From Paenibacillus qinlingensis (lineage in GTDB: Bacteria > Bacillota > Bacilli > Paenibacillales > NBRC-103111), in the NCBI RefSeq assembly GCF_013204845.1, contig NZ_JABMKY010000026.1:62001-126000 (forward strand): a stretch of DNA of 64,000 bases, in the 5' to 3' direction. The number at the start of each line of letters is the position of its first letter. The first letter of the stretch is position 1. The notes below the pieces were generated by a model, which was given only the letters and a program-made list of their open reading frames with translations, was not told the DNA's origin and made no database searches. This document shows positions 55,633 through 63,604 of this stretch, piece after piece. Made by a program: the position numbers and the translations under genes.

Positions 55633-56733
55633 TTACTTATAGGATTCACGCAAATAGATCTGCAACGCCTGACCCAGACACCTGCCCAATCGCCGAAGTG
55701 AATCCGCTGTGTACTGCATAGGGACGAGACCGAAATAGGGGATCTCCATCGAAACTGCCAGAGGAACACTGTGCTGAATCATAAATGATGAGCAATTGGG
55801 AAACGGTTCGTTCCACTCTTCACCCATCTCAATATCATTGGCCGGATCGTAAGGAATCTCTCTATTGCTGGCTATTCCCTGTGTCAGATCATGCAGCAAT
55901 CGTCCGAGTCGCTCGATCCGGCGGTCTGCCTCGGTACCTGTCTTCACGAAAAAGACATGATCATTGCGTTCTCCCCATTTGTGCGGGCAATGAAAGTCTA
56001 TGCCGACTACGGGCTGCAGAGTACTCACGTATCGCATCATCGCTGGTGTAGCTGCATAAGTGGAGTGTTCGATGTAATCCCTGTTGTGATCAAGCGGCAT
56101 CCTTCCTTTTCCTTGATCGCCATTCTCGACCCCGTCGATATCAACAAAAGGGACGTAATGAATGCAGAATTGATCAAGAAATTCGGATCTGGCATGTTCC
56201 TCTAGGTATAGCTCCAACAAACCCTCCAAAACGTAGTTTACCGTCGATTCGCAGGCATGGTGGCGACTGGAGAAGAAGATATGTTGCGGTGCATCCTTGT
56301 TGCCGATAAGTAAAAGCGGCACTTCTCTCTTTTGCTCAGATAGGCACAGCGTATCACGATGCACAACGGCGTAATCCTTCCATTTTTCATAAAATGTTTC
56401 GAAATGCTGCAATTGATAGGGCAGCGAAAATGCAAAATAAACTTCAGGATTATTCGAATCGAATCGGTAAACAAATGATTTGGAGTTCATGACACTTTGC
56501 TCTCCAAGCCAAGTCCAGTTCATACCATCTAGGCTATACGCCGGTCCCCATGGTCCAACCACTTCTCCGTGCATAAATTCGAAGACAATTTCCCTTTCCT
56601 CCTCACAGCGAATGCAGAAATTCCAATAAAACCACCAATAGGAATCACGGATGTCCTGCTCCAACCTCACAACTTCATCTAGCGAGACAACCTTGATATT
56701 GCCACCTGGATAGTTCGAACGAATGTGGATCAT
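55633..56733 (-). CDS. Zinc carboxypeptidase (M14) family protein
   Basis: Metallopeptidase-like protein of 366 aa without signal peptide. The Zn2+ ligands of M14 are present: H159-x-x-E162 (RHHACES) and H248 (DFHCPHKWG). The NR pair at 217-218 (HNRDY) that binds the substrate carboxylate and the catalytic Glu, E330 (VSMEIPYFG), are also in place. An N-terminal beta-rich region (about 1-130) precedes it, as in cytosolic carboxypeptidase-like proteins. Its ATG overlaps the upstream FAD-oxidoreductase stop (ATGA), implying coupled translation. In carbohydrate loci such M14 proteins may act on amides or glycopeptides rather than proteins; here this is speculation. Confidence 0.85.
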   Translation of the reverse strand: MIHIRSNYPGGNIKVVSLDEVVRLEQDIRDSYWWFYWNFCIRCEEEREIVFEFMHGEVVGPWGPAYSLDGMNWTWLGEQSVMNSKSFVYRFDSNNPEVYFAFSLPYQLQHFETFYEKWKDYAVVHRDTLCLSEQKREVPLLLIGNKDAPQHIFFSSRHHACESTVNYVLEGLLELYLEEHARSEFLDQFCIHYVPFVDIDGVENGDQGKGRMPLDHNRDYIEHSTYAATPAMMRYVSTLQPVVGIDFHCPHKWGERNDHVFFVKTGTEADRRIERLGRLLHDLTQGIASNREIPYDPANDIEMGEEWNEPFPNCSSFMIQHSVPLAVSMEIPYFGLVPMQYTADSLRRLGRCLGQALQIYLRESYK

Positions 56734-59081
56734 GAGATGCCCTCATAGCAGCGAATTTCATAAATGGCCGCTGAAGGATCTCCATTCGTGGCATCGATTA
56801 TGACACGTAGTCTTTGTGTTTGAACAGGTTGAATGAACGTGTGACGGCAATGGCGCTGGTAATTATCCTTCACCTCAATGAGCAGTTCCCATGCACCGCC
56901 AACAAAAGCTTCGATACGATAATCTTTCGGACATTGTGGATCGCGATAAAACGGCGCATACCCGCGGTATTCCCATAATAGGCTGCCAGGGAACGTAATC
57001 TCAACCTGTTTGATCGATTGCTGCTCTTCCCAGTTGAGCTCCAGCCATTGTGTAAGCGGTTCGCGCGGATCTGACCGCCATAAGTTCGTAAACCGATAGG
57101 GTCTAGTCACCCCATTCGTGACATGCTCAGGAGAGTAGGCCTTCTGCGGGGGCTCCACTCGGAAGCTACGGGTCGGCCCATTCCAATCCCTTCGCATCTT
57201 CCCTTCACCCATTTCATACGCACATGTTTGTCCTGGCACGATGCCGTCAGAACAATGCCAAACGATGTTGGGATTCGCCAGCAAGTCCAAACGAACATAG
57301 CTGCCAGACTTCAGGCCAATGGTCTCGTCCAGATGAACATCCCAGTCTATCCATTGATACTTGCCAGGCATGATATGCAGTCTCGTTACGGCAATGGCTG
57401 GACTCGCATCCGTACGATAGTCCCAAATATGATCGACAGGGATAATTCTCGCTTCCACGAATTGAGGGGCGTCGCTCCAATTACTCAAACAAACCGAAAC
57501 GCGGTTTAAGACTCTTTCCGATATGGCAATCCATTGCCCTTTCCGTTGGTGAAGAAAATCATCCTGAGGACCCCGCTCGCCAGACGCTTTCAGATCTGCC
57601 CTCACTTCTGCGCCGTGGCATGAAGCTTGGCTGCTAGCTGTAACATGCGCTTTGCGTGCTAGATCCAACTCATCCTCGTTCGCCGTGTTCAGCAAGAAAC
57701 AGCCGTCGCGCAGCAGCGTTTGTTTGACTTCTTGTATAGCTTGAGCGGGTACCTCCGCAAGCGCTAATCCACGTTTCAATGCAATCGCAGCCGACGTTCC
57801 CACGGCCTGCCCAATTAACGCGGTTGTCGCCATTACGCGCACCGTACCTAATGCGGCATGCGTCACAGAGATATTGCGACCTGCCATCATTAAATTATCA
57901 ACGTCTTTGGCAATCGTTGACCGCAATGGAATGCCATAAGGACCACAGTAGCTTTTCACCATATAGGAGGATGTTTCATCGTAGCCTTCTGAACTGGCAT
58001 GCTCGCTGGTAGGCGCAAGAAGTCCCCCCGGTGTATGCAGATCAAGGAACCAGCCACCGTACGCAATTTCATCTTCAAATACCGTTTTATTTAGCGGGTC
58101 GTGTTCTGTCATTAGATATTGCCCCATAATTCGGCGGCTTTCTCGTTTGCCTGGCACTTGACCGATCCAGTCAATGGCATGATTAGCTGACAGCTCTTTC
58201 GTGAGTGGATCCTTATTCTTGATCCAGTCCCAAATGCCTAGCACATACCGTGTGAGCTCATGACGAATATCTTCACTTTCATAGATTGTGTGCCAAGGCA
58301 TACCGATCTCGATCCACCAGTAACCACCACGCATATCATTCGGGTTCCGACCCTGTTTATAGAAAAAGTCGGGATTATCGAGCTTCGCAGCCCAATCAGG
58401 TGCCTTGAAGGGAGCTGGGGAGCCAACGTCTTTCGTTTTGAAAAGCAGCGAACTCCCCATCACATCTCCACTCGCCAGTAGTGGTGCATGCGGTTCGGCG
58501 AATTCCTCGCGTCCCTCTGAACCCATCCGCCATTCACAACCTGCACGATCGGCAACGATGCCGTCGCCTGTGCAATCCACGAATACATCCGCTACGAATT
58601 CAATCTCCGTCTCCGCATTAGCTACATAACCCACGACTGACGCAATCTTGCCCTCACTCGCCATCCGAACATCCAGAATGGACGTGTTCAAATAAAAGGT
58701 TAAATTCTCTGTGCGCTGCGCCATATCATACATCGTCATATCCCACACGCTGTTCGTCCAGCCATTCTCAAAAATCGGCTCATGATTCCGCGCGCGTTCC
58801 TCAATCAATAACTCCGATATGATCCCGGTTTCTTTGGCGTAAACATGAAAAGCAGCTGCACCATGAGGTGTAACTCTGACCTCAGACGAACTGTTTCCCC
58901 CGAAGACAGGGCGATCCTGTACCAGACAAGTATTGGCCCCATGTCTAGCGGAAGCAATAGCCGCGCAGAAACCCGCCAGTCCGCCTCCGCAAACGACAAC
59001 ATCGTACTTCTCTGTTTTTTGCCCATGCTTTCTCGCTGAATGATTTGCCTCCGTACGTGTATTCGTGAAATTATTAATCAT
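56730..59081 (-). CDS. FAD-dependent oxidoreductase with C-terminal sugar-binding-like domain
   Basis: Flavoprotein of 783 aa of the FAD_oxidored (PF12831-like) group. ATG 59081 is preceded by GGGAG 10 nt away; the frame is open 10 codons further. The FAD-binding Rossmann motif VVCGGGLAGFCAAIASARHG is at about 28-47, followed by VFGGNSSSEVRV; late FAD contacts are NLMMAGRNISVTHAALG (about 415-430). The C-terminal 300 residues include a galactose-binding/discoidin-like sandwich (about 650-780), unusual for a cytoplasmic flavoenzyme. No signal peptide is visible. Such proteins often lie in polysaccharide loci, with unknown substrates. Coupled to the M14-like gene. Confidence 0.85.
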   Translation of the reverse strand: MINNFTNTRTEANHSARKHGQKTEKYDVVVCGGGLAGFCAAIASARHGANTCLVQDRPVFGGNSSSEVRVTPHGAAAFHVYAKETGIISELLIEERARNHEPIFENGWTNSVWDMTMYDMAQRTENLTFYLNTSILDVRMASEGKIASVVGYVANAETEIEFVADVFVDCTGDGIVADRAGCEWRMGSEGREEFAEPHAPLLASGDVMGSSLLFKTKDVGSPAPFKAPDWAAKLDNPDFFYKQGRNPNDMRGGYWWIEIGMPWHTIYESEDIRHELTRYVLGIWDWIKNKDPLTKELSANHAIDWIGQVPGKRESRRIMGQYLMTEHDPLNKTVFEDEIAYGGWFLDLHTPGGLLAPTSEHASSEGYDETSSYMVKSYCGPYGIPLRSTIAKDVDNLMMAGRNISVTHAALGTVRVMATTALIGQAVGTSAAIALKRGLALAEVPAQAIQEVKQTLLRDGCFLLNTANEDELDLARKAHVTASSQASCHGAEVRADLKASGERGPQDDFLHQRKGQWIAISERVLNRVSVCLSNWSDAPQFVEARIIPVDHIWDYRTDASPAIAVTRLHIMPGKYQWIDWDVHLDETIGLKSGSYVRLDLLANPNIVWHCSDGIVPGQTCAYEMGEGKMRRDWNGPTRSFRVEPPQKAYSPEHVTNGVTRPYRFTNLWRSDPREPLTQWLELNWEEQQSIKQVEITFPGSLLWEYRGYAPFYRDPQCPKDYRIEAFVGGAWELLIEVKDNYQRHCRHTFIQPVQTQRLRVIIDATNGDPSAAIYEIRCYEGIS

Positions 59082-59126
59082 TTCTCTTAGTCTCCCTTTA
59101 TGCAGCCACACCTAATACTCCTTAGA

Positions 59127-59140
59127 TGACAGCGTTTTCT
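59127..59140. promoter_or_regulatory. Weak cre-like element upstream of the FAD oxidoreductase
   Basis: TGACAGCGTTTTCT matches 12 of 14 cre positions, 46 nt before the start codon. Low confidence. Confidence 0.3.
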
Positions 59141-59309
59141 TTTACCTCCTTTACACTGTATCCTGAATAAGAACACAATAAAATATCACCATTTTTGATT
59201 TGATGCCTCCATTTTGGCATCGTAGCTGATAATCGCATTTTCCGAAACTCCAATTAACACACAGAATGCAATCTGTATTCTGATTAAATCTCTGTCCTTT
59301 TTAGCCATA

Positions 59310-59393
59310 AAAAAATCCCCGCCAAGTTACACTCGTTCCTTATGGATCCATAAGGTTTTTTCTGAGTGTCTACTTAGAGGGGATATTACCAAT
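59310..59393 (-). terminator. Nested-hairpin terminator of the fucose operon
   Basis: On the minus strand the outer stem ATCCCC/GGGGAT encloses ACACTC/GAGTGT, which encloses the perfect palindrome CCTTATGGATCCATAAGG; a run of seven T follows. It lies just downstream of fucI. The three nested stems are more elaborate than other terminators here. Confidence 0.78.
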
Positions 59394-59401
59394 CCTGACG
59401 A

Positions 59402-61192
59402 CTACTTATATAGAGGACCAAAAGAGCTGCACGCTCTGAAATCCGCACCCTCAGGGTCGGCTGTGCCGAAATTTCCCCACACACGCGGACGGAAAATATC
59501 TTCCTTGGCTACATTGTGCATCGAAACGGGAATTCGCAGAATAGAAGCAAGTGTAATCAGATCTGCGCCAATATGCCCATAAGAGATAGAACCATGGTTG
59601 GAACCCCAGTTATCCATAACGGAATAAACATCTGTGAAGGATCCTTCTCCGGTCAAAATGGGAGCAAACCACGTTGTCGGCCATGTTGAGTCTGTCCGAT
59701 CATCAAGCGTTTTGTGTACATCCTCAGGGAGATCAACGGAATAACCTTCTGCCAACTGCAGAACCGGACCTAAGCCCTTCACCAAATTAATTCGTGACAT
59801 CGTCACTGGCATGCCGCCTTTGGTCAAGAAATCTGTGGAGTAGCCGCCACCGCGGAAATATTCAACAGAAGCTGGGCGCCAAGAAGTCGCTTCCAAGCAA
59901 TCGGTCACTTCTTGATCTGTAATTTCCCAGAATGGCTTCATAACTGGCTTACCATCGCGAGATTGCTGTCCAGTTCCATCCAAAGCCGCTGGACCTGAGT
60001 TAATTAAATGCAGAATACCATCCTTCGCTGCGCCTGTTAGGGTATGTCCTGTTACTCGCTGTACCGCATCTGGACTCCAGTAAGTTCTGACATCAGCAAA
60101 AATTTGCGCCGTATTCGTTAAGAGATTACCGAACAACATCGCAACACCATTCAAACTGTCATTCTCTGTGGCAACGAGATAAGGGGCACGCTTCCCATTC
60201 CAGTCAAAAGACGTATTCAACACCGCTTCCATGAAGTCACCGTTCGGGAAATGATCCGTCCAATGACGTTGTCCTTGGAAGCCAGAAAGGATCGCATTGT
60301 GGCCAAGCGCTTCTTCACTGAAATCCATCTCCGCTAAACGCGGGTTGCCCACCATCAGATCACGAACGATCATCGTCATTTTGACAACTGTTTCCCAATC
60401 CTGATCTTTCTTCGCACGGCTCGTTTGAATCATAGTCGGGTTCTTATCTGGACCCTCCGCACAGTTCTCTTTCACCCAATTCATCGCTAATTGGTACTCT
60501 TCTGGATCGAAAATTTCTTCATTAATGCGGCGCACTAATTCAGACATATCCACTTATTCATTACGCATACCCAAATAATTCTGGAACAGCTCCTCATTCA
60601 CGATGGATCCCGCAATCCCCATAGAGACGGAACCGATGGAGAGGTAGGACTTCCCTTTCATATAAGCAGCCGCAAGTCCAGACTTCGCAAAACGAATCAG
60701 CTTCTCGTGCACATCCTGTGGAATCGTTGTCGTGCCTGCATCTTGTACATCTTTGCCGTAAATCCCGAAAGCTGGGATACCTTTTTGCGCGTGGCCAGAT
60801 AGTACAGCAGCCAAGTAAACAGCGCCAGGACGCTCCGTGCCATTGAATCCCCAAATCGCTTTCGGTGTGGTAGGATCCATATCCATCGTTTCCGTGCCGT
60901 AACACCAGCAAGGTGTCACCGTAATCGACACGCCAACGCCTGCTTTCGTAAATTTATCTGCTGCAGCCACAGCTTCTGTAACACCGCCGATACAAGTGTC
61001 AGCGATTATGCACTCAACAGGCTGGCCATTCGGATATTTTAACGTTTCACTGAGAAGCGCTGCTACGCCTTTGGCCATATTCATAGTTTGCTCTTCGAGA
61101 GACTCGCGCACACCTTTTCTTCGACCATCAATCGTTGGGCGAATACCAATTTTCGGGAACTCTTGCTTCCATCGGAACGTATCGTTTGTCAT
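59402..61192 (-). pseudogene. fucI: L-fucose isomerase gene interrupted by an in-frame TAA
   Basis: 597 codons encode the whole of L-fucose isomerase (FucI, about 591 aa in E. coli), which converts L-fucose to L-fuculose. A single TAA at 60554-60556 (codon 213) splits it into a 212-aa N-terminal half (IGIRPTIDGRRKGVRESLEE; VTPCWCYGTETMDMDP; SMGIAGSIV) and a 383-codon C-terminal half in the same frame. The Mn2+/catalytic residues are intact after the stop: E in LVATENDSLN, D in IFADVRTYW, H in NWGSNHG. The break sits between LGMRNE and VDMSELV, where one residue is normally found, so only one codon differs. GTG 60553 or ATG 60547 could restart translation but lack a strong ribosome binding site. 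ATG 61192 follows GGGGG by 9 nt. Could be a true lesion, two-subunit enzyme, readthrough or sequencing error. Confidence 0.9.
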
Positions 61193-61254
61193 TTGCTTCA
61201 TCCCCCTCGTTAAGTAAAACTTGAAATAATGGCTTACTTCCATCTCTTATAAGA

Positions 61255-61266
61255 GTTATCGTTAAT
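61255..61266. promoter_or_regulatory. Second operator-like half-palindrome between fucU and fucI
   Basis: GTTATCGTTAAT matches 10 of 12 positions of the operator at 61722-61733 read on the other strand. In the 81-nt gap between fucU and fucI. Confidence 0.4.
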
Positions 61267-61273
61267 TCTAATA

Positions 61274-61699
61274 TCAGATAATTACGCCTTTTTTTAAAAT
61301 AATATTCGCATATAAGGCCTTTTCGCTGGTCGCCACAATGGCATAGGTTTTCTTCGCCCGTTCATAAAAAGCAAACCTTTCCACATATTCAATCGCATAT
61401 TTTCCTTGTTCCGAAATGATGGCTTCATACTCTTCCCAGATCGGTGTTTCAACCGGATCTCCAGGAACAACGGCCATTAGCGAAACAGGTGTTTCACTGT
61501 ATGTATCCAGTGGGAACAAGGATAACACCGCTTTCAACAATTCAGGAACGCCATGTCCATCGCATCGCAGCAATCGATTCGTATGACTCGCTGCAGGGAA
61601 ATTCCCGTCAGCAAAGACAATTTCATCGCCATGCCCCATCTCCATCAACACTTTTAGAAGCTCAGGGGAAAGAATTGAAGGTATCCCTTTTAACATCAT
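61274..61699 (-). CDS. fucU: L-fucose mutarotase (RbsD/FucU family)
   Basis: Cytoplasmic protein of 141 aa that interconverts alpha- and beta-L-fucose, feeding fucose isomerase. Family signatures are strong: SPELLKVLMEMGHGDEIVFA at the start, ADGNFPAASH (with the catalytic-site His), FAFYERAKKTYAIV, and the C-terminus ALYANIILKKGVII. ATG 61699 has GAGGAG 6 nt upstream. First gene of the fucU-fucI operon, divergent from a LacI regulator across a promoter with a matching operator. Confidence 0.93.
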   Translation of the reverse strand: MMLKGIPSILSPELLKVLMEMGHGDEIVFADGNFPAASHTNRLLRCDGHGVPELLKAVLSLFPLDTYSETPVSLMAVVPGDPVETPIWEEYEAIISEQGKYAIEYVERFAFYERAKKTYAIVATSEKALYANIILKKGVII

Positions 61700-61721
61700 T
61701 TACATCTCCTCATTGATTATT

Positions 61722-61733
61722 GTTACCGATAAC
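61722..61733. promoter_or_regulatory. LacI-family operator in the fuc promoter
   Basis: GTTACCGATAAC, a near-palindrome (5 of 6 pairs), placed just downstream of the fucU -10 and upstream of the lacI-type gene. Likely repressor site. Confidence 0.6.
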
Positions 61734-61736
61734 TCA

Positions 61737-61765
61737 AAGTTAACAATTTAAAGTCTTGCTGTCAA
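61737..61765 (-). promoter_or_regulatory. Predicted fucU promoter
   Basis: On the minus strand a perfect -35 TTGACA (61765-61760), a 17-nt spacer and a weak -10 TAACTT (61742-61737). The operator follows immediately. Confidence 0.6.
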
Positions 61766-61784
61766 TTCTTATTTTCTATACAAT
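61756..61784 (+). promoter_or_regulatory. Predicted promoter of the LacI regulator
   Basis: TTGCTG (61756-61761), a 17-nt spacer and TACAAT (61779-61784). Its -35 overlaps that of fucU on the other strand, so the two promoters compete. Confidence 0.6.
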
Positions 61785-61843
61785 AGCAAATAAACGGTTA
61801 TTCAGTATGTTTATACATACACGTTGCTAAAGGGGAATTCCAC

Positions 61844-62854
61844 GTGATTACAATCTATGATATCGCTGCGAAAGCTGGCGTCTCTGCCATGACGGTTTCT
61901 CGAGTGATTAATAATACAGGACGTATTAGCGAAAAAACGCGTAAACGGGTGCGTAAGGTGATGGAAGAGCTTCACTATATCCCCAACATGTTGGCCCGCA
62001 GCCTTGTATCACAGAAAACTCACCTGCTTTCCTTACTCATTACGGATATTACGAATCCGTTCTATACTACGTTAGCCCGGGGCGCTGAGGATGCAGCAAA
62101 GAAAGCGGGTTATCGCTTGCTTTTTGCCAATAGTGACGAGGATTACGCAAAAGAGAAAGATTATATCGATATGATTCTGACAACTCGCGTGGATGGCGTC
62201 TTGCTCGCACCTACAGGCGATCACTCGCTTGAAAACCTGAATCAACTGCGGAAGCATCACATTCCGTTCGTTGTTTTGGACCGCGAAATTCCGGGTATTG
62301 ATGTGGATGTGGTGCTTGGTGATAGTAAGGCTGGCGCGCGCAATCTGGTGGAGCATTTAATCAGGCTTGGGCATCGTCGTATCGCGCTTGTAAACGGCTT
62401 ACAAGACGTATCAACAGCACGGTTACGATACACCGGTTACGAGGAAGCACATCGACTAAGCGGGCTTCAACTGGACGAGTCGCTGATTGTTCATCTTGGC
62501 TATCGCGATTTTCACGATGACTCTGCTTTAGATCAACTGTTTCAACTTGAACAGCCGCCTACGGCCATTTTTGCTGCCAATAACATGCTCGCTGTCGGCG
62601 TCATTCAATCCTTAAGAGCACGTGGCTTTCACGTGCCTGGCGACATCTCTGTCGTCTGCTTCGATGACTTCGGACCCGCGGGCGCAATTAATCCGTTTCT
62701 CACTGTCGCGTCTCAACCCGCCTACCAATTCGGCCAGCTAGGGATGCAGCTCTTGATCGAGCGTCTCGAAAGCGAGAACAATTATGAATTTCGCAAAATT
62801 ATGCTACCTTCTCAGCTTATCGTTCGATCATCTACACTACCGCTTTCCCCCTAA
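61844..62854 (+). CDS. LacI-family repressor, probable regulator of the fucose operon
   Basis: Repressor of 336 aa starting at GTG 61844 (AAAGGGG 8 nt upstream). N-terminal helix-turn-helix at about 3-22 (IYDIAAKAGVSAMTVSRVIN) and hinge helix (NMLARSL), then the periplasmic-binding-like effector domain (about 60-330; VDGVLLAPTG, AIFAANNMLAVGV, VCFDDFGPAGAI). The effector is probably fucose or a derivative because of the divergent fucU-fucI operon and the operator between them; this is inference. Closed by its own terminator. Confidence 0.92.
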   Translation: MITIYDIAAKAGVSAMTVSRVINNTGRISEKTRKRVRKVMEELHYIPNMLARSLVSQKTHLLSLLITDITNPFYTTLARGAEDAAKKAGYRLLFANSDEDYAKEKDYIDMILTTRVDGVLLAPTGDHSLENLNQLRKHHIPFVVLDREIPGIDVDVVLGDSKAGARNLVEHLIRLGHRRIALVNGLQDVSTARLRYTGYEEAHRLSGLQLDESLIVHLGYRDFHDDSALDQLFQLEQPPTAIFAANNMLAVGVIQSLRARGFHVPGDISVVCFDDFGPAGAINPFLTVASQPAYQFGQLGMQLLIERLESENNYEFRKIMLPSQLIVRSSTLPLSP

Positions 62855-62911
62855 CGCTGCTATGGTTTCCCACTCCTTACATTTTTGTAACTACATCTTA
62901 GCTTTGTTGAA

Positions 62912-62950
62912 AAAAAGGAGCAGATGCCTTTTGGCGATCTGCTCCTTTTT
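62912..62950 (+). terminator. Rho-independent terminator after the LacI regulator
   Basis: Stem AAAAAGGAGCAGAT-GCC with GGC-ATCTGCTCCTTTTT and a TTTT loop. Confidence 0.92.
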
Positions 62951-63090
62951 CATTTGAAGGTATCTATTAACCAAATCTGCCCTTCCCTCGGTTTATTTTC
63001 ATGCCAATCCTCCTCGTAATGTCGCTGCTACAGCATTTATCGGCTATTCGAAATGAAAGAGACAGTAGCAATTGCTTAGGCTGGGTAGCT

Positions 63091-63291
63091 TTTGGGGAAT
63101 AAATGGATTTCTTACATCTATTTCCGGGTAAAACTAGCCTCTTGGGAGTTTAACTGGATTTTCTACATTTAAATTTGCTCGATACGCCCCCTTTGGAGAA
63201 ATTGGCCTGAAATAACGGGAGGAATTCCAGTTAGTCTGCCAAAATACGCGATCTCGCTTAAATTAGCTACAGAAAATCCAGGTATTCACTT
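63091..63291. repeat. Four copies of a diverged intergenic repeat in alternating orientation
   Basis: Core AACTGGATTTTCTACATTTA or its variants occurs at about 63091-63127 and 63140-63183 in one orientation and, inverted, at about 63205-63244 and 63254-63291. Flanks such as TTGGGAG and GCTCGATACGC are shared by the second and fourth copies. No coding potential or mobile-element gene. Looks like a dispersed intergenic repeat family. Confidence 0.6.
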
Positions 63292-63368
63292 GGCAAGGAT
63301 GCACTGTGGGTAACGCCTAGGTTTCGGGTTTCGGGTGGGCATGGGGTTGGGTTGGGTTGGGTTGGGAG

Positions 63369-63448
63369 CTGTCAAAAATGCAAAAGAGCAGTTTTGACAG
63401 AGGATTTCACTTGTTTTTTGGAAATTGATGCAAATAGGCATCAATTTC
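63369..63448. repeat. Two adjacent hairpins
   Basis: CTGTCAAAA/TTTTGACAG (63370-63400) and GAAATTGATGC/GCATCAATTTC (63421-63448, perfect 11-bp stem, 6-nt loop). No T-tail follows either, so they are not ordinary terminators. Confidence 0.7.
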
Positions 63449-63482
63449 GTGTGAGTAGATAATATTTCCTTGAAATTCGAAA

Positions 63483-63552
63483 GAAAGGTTGCCTTTTTGC
63501 ACGCATTTGCTTATTTGGAGGATAAATAGGGAGAAAAGGTTGCCTTTTTGCA
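63483..63552. repeat. Direct repeat AAAGGTTGCCTTTTTGCA, two copies
   Basis: An 18-nt identical string at 63484-63501 and 63535-63552; each contains a small AAAGG/CCTTT hairpin. Confidence 0.7.
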
Positions 63553-63604
63553 TTTCTCAGAGAATAATCCCCCAATAAACCAACCACTAATCCTGGATCG
63601 ATCG

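Larger units (their letters stand above)
62951..63604. other. Non-coding intergenic region holding short repeats
   Basis: No supported gene is present. Besides the repeats and hairpins listed separately, I see nothing recognisable. Confidence 0.7.

Noticed and set aside
63091..63552. CRISPR array
   Set aside because: Repeats are diverged, alternate in orientation and have no regular spacers; no cas genes nearby.
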